DNA from: Bradyrhizobium sp. NP1
GTDB lineage: Bacteria; Pseudomonadota; Alphaproteobacteria; Rhizobiales; Xanthobacteraceae
Assembly (NCBI RefSeq): GCF_030378205.1
Contig: NZ_CP127385.1
Coordinates: 6,674,001-6,738,000, forward strand
Reading direction: 5' to 3'
Length of the DNA: 64,000 nt
Below, in pieces: positions 52,057-61,000 of the stretch (its first letter is position 1; the number at the start of each line of letters is the position of its first letter). The translations under genes were made by a program, and so were the position numbers. A model generated the notes under the pieces. It was not told the origin of the DNA. It saw only the letters and a program-made list of their open reading frames with translations, and ran no database searches.

Positions 52057-53738
52057 TTCAGGCCTGCGAACTTGTAGGACGCCTGCAGGAATCCGCCGTA
52101 GCGCTCGGCAGAGACCGGCAGCGTCTGGCATGGGCAGCCGAGGCTGAACGCGTTGGTGCTGCCGGGCGCCCACATCGCCCAGTAGCGGGCGCCGGCGCCG
52201 ACATTGAAGGACCGCGTCACCGCGTAGGACAGGATCGCCTCGAGCTGGACACCGCGGCCGGTCGCCGTTTCGGGCGAGACAGTGTTGGCGACGTCGGTGC
52301 GCAGCAGGTGGTTGTCGGTGCCGCTGAAGGAGACGAAGGGCAGATAGGCGGCATCCGCGGTCAGGGTCAGCCGATCCATCAGCTTGACCACGCTGTTGAC
52401 GCCGACGCGCATCGAATTCCACTTGTTGTCCTCGGTGATGCCGAGGATCGTGCTCGCGAGCGACGGCACGCAGTCGGAATTGGCATTGGCGAGCTGGGCG
52501 CAGCCGAAGGCCGACTTGTTGTCGCGCATGTAGTTGTAGCCGATGAAGCCGCCGACATTGGCGCTCGGCCCGCGGAACACCGAATAGCCGACGTCGAAGG
52601 TGGCATAGGCGAGGCTGCCGTTCGCGCTCGACAGCGTGTTCGAATAGGGCACGCTGGCGTTGAAGATCAGCCAGTCCTCGTCGTGCATGTTGCCTGACAA
52701 CAGCTTGCCGCCGCCGACAAAGCCCTTGATGAAGATGTTGGAGGCGGTGTCGATACGGCCGAACACTTCGCCCGACGCCGCCGTGGTGTCGTAGGTCAGC
52801 CGCGACACCAGCACGTTCTGCTGCGCGTTGTCGAAAGTGGCGCCGAGGTCCTTCTGGAAGCGCCCGGAGGAGTACCAGACACGCCCGCCGACCTCGACTT
52901 CCGCTTCCGGCAGATAGCCGGGATCCGTGGTTCCGCGCAGCCGATAGTCGGAGGCGGAAGGCTCCCACGTCGCATGCAGGTCCTCGCCGATCCGGTAGTT
53001 CAGTCCGAGCTTGACGGTATGCAGGCTCTGGCCGACGTTGGTGATGCCGCCTGACGTCGGCGCATACGCATTGAACGGCGGCAGCACCTGCACGAAACTC
53101 GCCGGCGTCGGCATGCCGCTGTTGCCGAATTGTGCATAGTCATATTCGAGCTTCACCGACCAGGCCGGCGTCAGCGCCCTCTCGACGCCGCCGCCGACGG
53201 TCCAGCCCCAGCGCACGCCGTCGAAGCTCGTCGTCATCGCCGGCAGCAGCGCATTGGTGGCGATGTCGATCTGCTCCTGCAGCCAGGCCGCGCCGGCCTT
53301 GGCATAGACCAGCGTGTGGCCGCGCGAACCGGTGACGAAGCCGACACGGCCGGTAAGCGTGCCGGAAAGCTGCGGGCGGACACGGCAATTGGCGGAGATG
53401 AAGAAGCCGGAGGAAGCGAAGCAGGTCGCGGTGCCGTCGCCAATCATCGCGCTCGCATCGGTCTCGACGCCGAGCAGGAAATTCGAATTCGGGATCTGCC
53501 AGTTGTAGCCGAGCTGGAAGCCTCCGAGCGCCGCCGGGCTTCTCACCGTGCCGCCGTAGATCGATGGCCCCTGCGGATCCGCAAAGCTCGAACTGGCAAA
53601 GCCGGCGCCGGCATGGACGCCGAGATAGAGCCCGGTCCATGACCAGACCACGACGGGCACCGGCGCCGGCATGTCCGCCGCATGGGCGATGGACGCGCCG
53701 AGAACCACGCCGACTGCTGCAACCGACAGCTTCTTCAT
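52053..53738 (-). CDS. Outer-membrane barrel: Omp25-like domain fused to an omptin-like domain
   Basis: This is a 561-residue outer-membrane protein. A signal peptide (MKKLSVAAVGVVLGASIAHAA) leads to an Omp25/Opa-like 8-strand barrel (about 25-245, starting WTGLYLGVHAGAGF and containing VEYDY-like KLEYDYAQFG). The C-terminal half (about 260-561) resembles the omptin proteases. GNMHDEDW places Asp353 and Asp355 like D83/D85 of OmpT, and TDNHLL places Asp475 and His477 like D210/H212. The 120-residue spacing between pairs is close to that of OmpT (125). It may therefore be a surface protease. Two Cys pairs (FGCAQLANANSDC, GCPC) may be disulfides. It is convergent with yidC. The ATG at 53738 is the natural signal-peptide start. 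Confidence 0.82.
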   Translation of the reverse strand: MKKLSVAAVGVVLGASIAHAADMPAPVPVVVWSWTGLYLGVHAGAGFASSSFADPQGPSIYGGTVRSPAALGGFQLGYNWQIPNSNFLLGVETDASAMIGDGTATCFASSGFFISANCRVRPQLSGTLTGRVGFVTGSRGHTLVYAKAGAAWLQEQIDIATNALLPAMTTSFDGVRWGWTVGGGVERALTPAWSVKLEYDYAQFGNSGMPTPASFVQVLPPFNAYAPTSGGITNVGQSLHTVKLGLNYRIGEDLHATWEPSASDYRLRGTTDPGYLPEAEVEVGGRVWYSSGRFQKDLGATFDNAQQNVLVSRLTYDTTAASGEVFGRIDTASNIFIKGFVGGGKLLSGNMHDEDWLIFNASVPYSNTLSSANGSLAYATFDVGYSVFRGPSANVGGFIGYNYMRDNKSAFGCAQLANANSDCVPSLASTILGITEDNKWNSMRVGVNSVVKLMDRLTLTADAAYLPFVSFSGTDNHLLRTDVANTVSPETATGRGVQLEAILSYAVTRSFNVGAGARYWAMWAPGSTNAFSLGCPCQTLPVSAERYGGFLQASYKFAGLN

Positions 53739-53892
53739 GGACACAACCCGAACTTGCAATGGCGAGCTCGCCGTTAACCAAGATCGGGCGAAAAGCTTAA
53801 GAAACCCTGAGCAATTCAGGATTGGCTAACCGTATTTTTTAACGCATCCGAGGCCGGCGGCACCGCCGGCGCACGACGGGAGATACCGCCGG

Positions 53893-55758
53893 TTATTGCT
53901 CGATGAAGGCGCGCTGCATCTGTTCGGCGATCGGCTTGAATATGTAGCTCATCATGGTGCGGCTGCCGGTCTGCAAAAACACTTCCGCCGGCATGCCCGG
54001 CACCAGCTGGCGGCCGGCCAGCCGCTGCCGCTGCTCGTCCGGCAGCACCACCTTGACCGTGTAGTAGCTCGCATTGGTCTGCGCATCGTGGCTCGTCGTC
54101 GCCGACACGAAGACGACATTGCCCGTGAGCTGCGGCGTGGTGCGGGTGTTGAAGGCGGAGAAGCGCACGAACGCCTTCTGGCCGACATGCACCTGGTCGA
54201 TGTCGTTGGGCTGCAGCCGCGTCTCGACCTGCAACTCGTCGGCGTCAGGCACCACTTCCATGATGGTGTCGCCGGCGCGGATCACGCCGCCGATCGTGTG
54301 CGCGGCCAGCTGGTGGATCACGCCCGAGTTCGGGGCGCGGATCTCGATGCGGTCGAGCTGGTCGCGCGCGGCGACTGCGCGCTCGACGAGCTCGGCTTCC
54401 TTGCCCTGGGTCTCGCCGAGCTCCTTGACGACCTCGGTGCGAAAATCCTGGTCCATGCGGACGATCTGGAGCTTCGCCTCGTCGATCTTCGACTTCGTCT
54501 CGGCGATCGCCGAGGTCAGTTGGCCGCGCTCGCCGTCGATCCGCGCCGCCTCGCGCTGCAGCGTGGTGAGGCGCGTCAGCGGCACCAGATGCTTGTCGAA
54601 AAGATCCTGCACGCCGGTGAGCTCGCCCGCGATCAGCTCGATCTGCTTCGCCTTCGAGGCGACCTGCGCATCGAGGCCGGAAATCTCTTCCGTGAGCTGC
54701 GAGATCCGGCTCTGCAGGAGCTCGCGCTGGCTTTGCCGCGCATGGGCGCGGGCCTTGAACAGCGAATCCTCCGAAGTGAGCAGGCTCGCCACATTGTCGT
54801 CCTTCATGCGCGCCAGCAGCTCGGCGGGAGGCTGCGGCTTCTCCAGCCCGTCGCGCTCGGCGACCAGCCGCGCGATCCGCGCCCGCAGCTCGTCGAGCTG
54901 CTTGCTCACCATCTGCAGGCTCGCCTGGGTCTGGGTGGCGTCGAGCCGCACCAACAGATCGCCGAGGCCGACATGCATGCCGTCATACACCTTGATCTCG
55001 GCGACGACGCCGCCGGTCGGATGCTGGATGGCCTTGACGTTGGACTGCACCACGAGATTGCCCGGCACCACCACCGCGCCCGCGAGCGGCACCAGCGCGA
55101 ACCAGCCGCCGCCGATGACAAGCGCGACCAGCAGGAAGCGAAGCCCCATGCGCAGCTCGCGCTCGAACGACCAGCCGGTCCGCGCCATCAGGCTCTCGCT
55201 GATGGCCGGCTCTGGCACGCCGTTGCGATCGAGCAGGAAGGCGATGCCCGTACTCAAGCTCGCCTGAGCCTTGGCGATCCATCGCCCGGCCGCCGCCGGC
55301 TCGCCTTCGGCGCGCGGCAGGCTCATCGCCGGGCTTTCCAGCAGCAGGCGATCGGGCCCCGGGATTTCCACCGCGGGCGCCGCCAGATTCATCGGTATCG
55401 GCTCGGGACGCTTGGCGGGCTCAGGGCGCTTGGCGGGCTCGGGCGCTGCGACGGGTGCGGCCGGCGCGTTCGCAGCCGCCTGTTCGCGGCGCGGTGGCGC
55501 GGGGTGCGGTGACGCGGCGGGCTTGTTGCGCTGTTTTCCGGCCGGCGGTCGGCGCGGCGGCGGTGCGGCCGGCTTGGCGCGACGCGACGAAGTGCGCGGC
55601 TCCGGCCAGCGCTCGCTGTCGAGCGCCTGGCGCAGCCGCTGCAGCTCGAGGATCAGGGCGTTGCCCTGCGGGCCCACGCCGCTGCCATGGGCGTCGTTTC
55701 CCCAGCGCCGCGCGGCCTCCTCACTGTGCCTGATCTCGTCGGTGCGCGCCATGGTCAT
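53893..55758 (-). CDS. Type I secretion membrane fusion protein (HlyD/PrtE family)
   Basis: This 621-residue adaptor protein links an inner-membrane ABC exporter to an outer-membrane TolC-type channel. Its cytosolic N-terminus of about 200 residues is far longer than in PrtE/HlyD and is Pro/Ala/Arg-rich, with PEPAKRPEPAKRPEP. Then come one membrane helix (RFLLVALVIGGGWFALVPLAGAVVV), the barrel-sandwich start (VVQSNVKAIQHPTGGVVAEIKV), a long coiled-coil hairpin (about 320-450) and the C-terminal beta barrel ending MPAEVFLQTGSRTMMSYIFKPI. Start 55758 overlaps the ABC gene stop (ATGA). No TolC gene is in the window. Substrate: most likely the divergent repeat protein. Confidence 0.9.
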   Translation of the reverse strand: MTMARTDEIRHSEEAARRWGNDAHGSGVGPQGNALILELQRLRQALDSERWPEPRTSSRRAKPAAPPPRRPPAGKQRNKPAASPHPAPPRREQAAANAPAAPVAAPEPAKRPEPAKRPEPIPMNLAAPAVEIPGPDRLLLESPAMSLPRAEGEPAAAGRWIAKAQASLSTGIAFLLDRNGVPEPAISESLMARTGWSFERELRMGLRFLLVALVIGGGWFALVPLAGAVVVPGNLVVQSNVKAIQHPTGGVVAEIKVYDGMHVGLGDLLVRLDATQTQASLQMVSKQLDELRARIARLVAERDGLEKPQPPAELLARMKDDNVASLLTSEDSLFKARAHARQSQRELLQSRISQLTEEISGLDAQVASKAKQIELIAGELTGVQDLFDKHLVPLTRLTTLQREAARIDGERGQLTSAIAETKSKIDEAKLQIVRMDQDFRTEVVKELGETQGKEAELVERAVAARDQLDRIEIRAPNSGVIHQLAAHTIGGVIRAGDTIMEVVPDADELQVETRLQPNDIDQVHVGQKAFVRFSAFNTRTTPQLTGNVVFVSATTSHDAQTNASYYTVKVVLPDEQRQRLAGRQLVPGMPAEVFLQTGSRTMMSYIFKPIAEQMQRAFIEQ

Positions 55759-57584
55759 GCACGCTCGGCGACGGCGGCGCGGCGGATTGGCCTGGCCTGC
55801 GCCGCGGGCGCGACCGGCGCACCGGGCACCGGCTTGCCCTTCGCGGCGCGGACGCGCGCAAAGATCTCGTCGCACGAACCGAAGGCGATCGCCTTCCCCT
55901 CATACAGCACCAGCGCCATGTTCAGCGTCGACAGCGCGGCCGGCCGGTGCGAGATCACGATGACGATGGCATTGCCCTGGCGCAGCGTCAGGATAGCGCG
56001 GGCAAGCGCCTGCTCGCCGTCGGCGTCGAGATTGGCGTTCGGCTCGTCGAGCACGACCAGGAACGGATCGCCGAACACCGCACGCGCAAGACCGACGCGC
56101 TGACGCTGGCCCGCCGACAGCGACAGGCCGCCCTGCCCGATCCGCGTCGCATAGCCTTCCGGCAGGCGCAGGATCATCTCGTGCACGCCGGCGATGCGCG
56201 CCGCCTTCAGGATCGCGTCCGACGTCGCGGCCGGATCGAAACGCGCGATGTTTTCGGCGATCGTCCCGTCGAACAGCGCGACGTCCTGCGGCAGGTAGCC
56301 GATATGACGGCCAAGCTCCGCATCACGCCACTGATCGATGGTCGCGCCGTCAAGCCGCACCGTGCCCTGCCGCGCCGGCCAGATGCCGACCAGCGCCTTC
56401 GAGAGCGACGTCTTGCCCGAGGCGGAAGCGCCGAGCAGCGCCAGGCCCATGCCGGCCTTCAAGGCAAAGGAGACGTTCGACACGATCGGCACATCGCTGC
56501 CGGGGGCGCTGACCGAAAGCGCCTGCACCGCGAGCTCACGGCTCGGGCGCGGCAGCGCAACCGGCGGCGGCGCCGGCTTTGCGGTCGCCTTGCAGATGTC
56601 GCGCAGCCGCGCGATCGCCTGGCGCGCCGCGACGAGCTGCTTCCAGTTTCCGAGCGCGATCTCGACCGGCGCCAGCGCGCGGCCCATCATGATCGATGAC
56701 GCGATCATGATGCCGCCGGAGGCGTGATCGGCAACCACGAGATAGGCGCCGAGTCCCAGCATGCCGGACTGCAGCACGTAGCGCAGCACCTTGGCGCCGG
56801 AGCCGAGATTGGCATGAAGGTCGGTGGCGCGGATGTTTTCCCGCAGGTAGCGTTCATTGGCCTCGGACCAGCGCGCGGTGAAGCGATCCATCATGCCGAG
56901 CGCGCGGACCACCTCGGCGTTGCGCTGCGTCGCATCCGCGAGCACCTGGCGCTGCGCGGCGCCATCCATCGCGGATTTGGCGGCATCGCGCGACAGGCGC
57001 TCGGTCAGCAGCGTCATCGCCACGATCGCGGCGGTGCCGAGCAAGGCGGTCATGCCGATCGCCGGATGAAACAGGAACAGCACGATCAGAAAGATCGGGA
57101 TCCAGGGCATGTCGAGAAAGGCGGTCGGCCCCATGCTCGACATGAAGGCGCGGATCTGGTCGAGATCGCGCAGCGGCTGCTGCATCAGCATCGGCTTGAC
57201 CCCGCGCAGCGGCAGGCTCGCGAGCGCCTGGTGTATCGCCTCCTGCAGGCCGACATCGAACAGCGTCGCGACGCGGCACAACATCCGCGTGCGCAGCGCG
57301 TCGAAATAGCCCTGCACCGCATAGGCGAGCAGGACCATCAGCGAGAGCCCGAGCAGCGTCGTGAGGTTGCGGCTCGGAATCACGCGGTCATAGACCTGAA
57401 GCATATAGAGCGAGCCCGACAGCATCAGGATGTTGATGACGCCGCTGAAGACGCCGATCCCGATCATCCGCCGCGCGCTCGCGCGCAGGCCGGTGGCCAC
57501 GGGATCGTCAGCCGACGCCGCGGGCAACAATGTCCATCGGCCCGCCGACACTGATGCCCGCGGGTGCCCCTGAACCACACTCAT
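55755..57584 (-). CDS. Type I secretion permease/ATPase (PrtD family)
   Basis: This 609-residue ABC exporter half-transporter has an N-terminal membrane domain of six helices, including GVFSGVINILMLSGSLYMLQVYDRVIPSRN (a PrtD-family block). The nucleotide-binding domain has Walker A GASASGKTS, Q-loop LPQDVALFDGTI, signature LSAGQRQR, Walker B LVVLDEPNA and H-loop ISHRP. There is no N-terminal peptidase C39 domain, which fits the PrtD rather than the leader-cleaving type. The ATG at 57584 has GGAGG upstream. It is translationally coupled to the HlyD-family gene and divergent from the repeat-protein gene across 417 bases. Confidence 0.93.
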   Translation of the reverse strand: MSVVQGHPRASVSAGRWTLLPAASADDPVATGLRASARRMIGIGVFSGVINILMLSGSLYMLQVYDRVIPSRNLTTLLGLSLMVLLAYAVQGYFDALRTRMLCRVATLFDVGLQEAIHQALASLPLRGVKPMLMQQPLRDLDQIRAFMSSMGPTAFLDMPWIPIFLIVLFLFHPAIGMTALLGTAAIVAMTLLTERLSRDAAKSAMDGAAQRQVLADATQRNAEVVRALGMMDRFTARWSEANERYLRENIRATDLHANLGSGAKVLRYVLQSGMLGLGAYLVVADHASGGIMIASSIMMGRALAPVEIALGNWKQLVAARQAIARLRDICKATAKPAPPPVALPRPSRELAVQALSVSAPGSDVPIVSNVSFALKAGMGLALLGASASGKTSLSKALVGIWPARQGTVRLDGATIDQWRDAELGRHIGYLPQDVALFDGTIAENIARFDPAATSDAILKAARIAGVHEMILRLPEGYATRIGQGGLSLSAGQRQRVGLARAVFGDPFLVVLDEPNANLDADGEQALARAILTLRQGNAIVIVISHRPAALSTLNMALVLYEGKAIAFGSCDEIFARVRAAKGKPVPGAPVAPAAQARPIRRAAVAERA

Positions 57585-58001
57585 CCGTCTGCGCCTCCCC
57601 TTTGGGCCCGGTGTCGTGGTCGACGCGATTTCACTGACAGGCGATGCCGACCATTTTCCGGCAACAATGGGACCGATCGATATCTTCTCTGCGACTGCGG
57701 AGGCGACGCATGCGAACAGCGCGAGCTCGCATCGCACGCAACCATCGCGCGCAGATGGAACCGTGCAGATGCGGGCACGCACGAGCAGGACCATTAGTAA
57801 AGAGAGCGTCACACGCCGCGCGAGACGCGAAAAAGCAGCAGATATCGCATGTCATAGATTTGTCCGCCTATGACCTTGCTTCTGCGCGCAATGGTCGCGG
57901 TCTCGGCCGATTGACGCCATGAACATTATCGAGGTTTTGCCCGCGCACGGTTGCGCGCGGGGAATTGGAAGTTTCTGGACAAACATATAATGGGGAGCCA
58001 C
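57585..58001. other. Divergent intergenic region of the secretion locus
   Basis: This 417-base gap has no convincing gene on either strand. It must hold the promoters of the exporter operon (leftward) and of the repeat-protein gene (rightward). A GC-rich hairpin (CCCGCGC 57940-57946 with GCGCGGG 57955-57961) lies 40 bases before the repeat-protein start. TATAAT at 57986-57991 overlaps the start region and is probably chance. No sigma-54 or EcfG motif was found by eye. Confidence 0.5.
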
Positions 58002-61000
58002 ATGGCCTTGACCGCAACGGATCTGTTCAATGACGCAACAACGCGCGAGATCGGCGGCGTCGGCCCCGACCAGGTCAACCTGATCGTCTCGGATCTCGTC
58101 GGCGTGCAGCAGATGCTGAGCGCGGCCGATCCGACCATCAACAACCTCTCCGACCTGCACACCCACGTCATCATCAATCAGCTCAACGAGGAGATCGCCA
58201 CCGTCGAGAATGCGAATTCCGCACTCGACACGCCGATCCTCGGCACCGACCTCGGGCAGTATGTCGGCCGCGCCATCAACGACATCCACCGCGACATCAT
58301 CGACATCGCGCAGGGCGATCCCGGCGTGCAGGCACTGTTCAACCCGACGCCGCTGCCCGCGCTTAACACCCCGGCCGCGCCGTTCCATGACAACGCCGAC
58401 CAGACCAAGTTCGTGACGCAGTGGATTCAGGACAGCAACCATCTCGGCCAGGCTGCGGTCGCCATCGAGAACAACGGCTTCACCGGCGATGTCGCCGGCC
58501 TCGTGCAGCAGATCCAGACCTTCGAGAACAGCGCCAACGCCTTCGACCAGGCACAGGGCGGGCTGTGGTCCGCGCGGTTCTGGAACGAGTTCCGCAACGA
58601 CGGCACCACGGGCACGGCGGCGAATGCGCTGATCGAGGGCCTGCAGACCCATAATGCCGGCGAGGTCAATGCCGCGGCGGAACAGCTTGCGGCGAATTCG
58701 GCCGATGTGGGCGGCAACAACCTGATGACCGACGGCGGCAGTTACGCCAACGTCGTCGCCGCTGCGCAGGCCACCGCCGTCACGCCGGCTGGCAACAACG
58801 CGGCTGCACCGGCTGGCAATAACGCGGCAGCACCCGCGGCGAACAATAACGCGGCAGCACCTGCCGAGAACAATAACGCGGCGACACCTGCCGAGAACAA
58901 TCATGCCGCCGCGCACGCGGCGAACGATCCAGCCGCAGCCGCTGCCCCTGCCGCCGCGCCGGCGGCCGCTGCCGGCCTCACCGCAACGGATCTGTTCAAT
59001 GACGCAACGACGCGCGAGATCGGCGGCGTCGGCCCCGACCAGGTCAACCTGATCGCCTCGGACCTCGTCGGCGTGCAGCAGATGCTGAGCGCGGCCGATC
59101 CGACCATCAACAACCTCTCCGACCTGCACACTCACGTCATCATCAACCAGCTCAACGAGGAGATCGCCACCGTCGAGAACGCCAACGCGGCGCCGGGCAC
59201 CCTGATCCTCGGCACCGACCTCGGGCAGTATGTCGGCCGCGCCATCAACGACATCCACCGCGACATCATCGACATCGCGCAGGGCGATCCCGGCGTGCAG
59301 GCGCTGTTCAACCCGACGCCGCTGCCCGCGCTCAACACCCCGGCCGCGCCGTTCCACGACAACGCCGACCAGACCAAGTTCGTGACGCAGTGGATTCAGG
59401 ACAGCAATCATCTCGGCCAGGCTGCGGTCGCCATCGAGAACAACGGCTTCACCGGCGATGTCGCCGGCCTCGTGCAGCAGATCCAGACCTTCGAGAACAG
59501 CGCCAACGCCTTCGACCAGGCACAGGGCGGGCTGTGGTCCGCGCGGTTCTGGAACGAGTTCCGCAACGACGGCACCACGGGCACGGCGGCGAATGCGCTG
59601 ATCGAGGGCCTGCAGACCCATAATGCCGGCGAGGTCAATGCCGCGGCGGAACAGCTTGCGGCGAATTCGGCCGATGTGGGCGGCAACAACCTGATGACCG
59701 ACGGCGGCAGTTACGCCAACGTCGTCGCCGCTGCGCAGGCCACCGCCGTCACGCCGGGCGGCGGGACGGGCGGAACGGGTGGCGGCACCACCGGAGGAAA
59801 CGGCGGCGGCAATGGCGATCCCGGCGGCGGCGCGGGCAACGGCGGGACGCCGGGCGGCGACCACCCCGGCGCGGGCAATGGCGGAACGCCTGGCGGCGAT
59901 CCCGGCGGCGGCGTCGCGGCGCTGAAGCCCGGCGACCTCTATTTCGAAAACATGTTCAACGATGCGACCCGCATCCTCGAGGGCGGGCTCTGGCACAACA
60001 ACGTCCCGGTCGGCAACCAGGGCAACGGCACCGACGGCCGCTACACTGCCGATCTCAAGCTGGTGCAGACGGGGCTGATGGCCGACGTCGCCGCCCATGA
60101 TTTTGCCGGCGTCCAGCTTGCCGACGTCAACAAGGTGCTCGGCGACATCGGCACCGCGCTCGCCTCGGTGCAAGGTGCGGTCAACAACGACCCCAATGCG
60201 GAAGCGTCCCTGCGCACTGCGCATCTCGACATCATCAACACCATCGAGAACGATCCCATTCTGCAGGCGCTCAGCATCAAGGACGGCAATCCCGGCTTCA
60301 ACTTCGCGCCGCCGGAGCTTGCCACGCCGCTCAACGCCAACACGCCGCACGCGACCTTCGCCGAGCTCGGCGCGATCTTCGACGACGCGCAGTCGAAGTC
60401 GCTGGGCGGCATCAACGCCAACAACCTGCCGGCAATCCAGGCCGACCTGCAGACCGTGCATGACGGGCTCCAGACGCTGATGCAGGATCACCCCGAACTG
60501 TTCGGCGGCGCGACCGGCATCCACGCCGCGACCATCGTCGATCAGATCAACCTGCAACTCACCAATTTCAACCACCAATACGGCTTCAATCCCGACGCCG
60601 CGAAATCCACCAACGACAACCTCCTCGACATCACCGACATCGTTGCCGGCGATCCCAACCTCGCCAATATGGCATCCATCAACGGCGTCACGGGATGGAC
60701 GCCCGCGCCGGCCACCGACGTCGTGCCGGTGAAGTATCAGGACAATGCCGACCAGACCAACTTCTGGGCCGACTTCATTGCTTCCAGCAACACGCTGGGA
60801 ACGCAGGCCCAGCATCTTGTCGCCACCGGCACCGACCAGCAGATCAAGGACTTCGTCCAGACGCTCAAGGGGTTCGAGCACAACGTGCAGAACTTCGACG
60901 CGGCGCAAGGCGGCATCTTCCAGGCGCGCTTCGACAATGAACTGCTCGGCGATAACTCCACCGTCGGAGCCGACGTCGCGGCGATGATCAAGGGCCTCCA

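Noticed and set aside
57986..57991. TATAAT as a -10 box for the giant repeat gene
   Set aside because: It overlaps the start region, leaving no leader for the Shine-Dalgarno site at 57992-57997.
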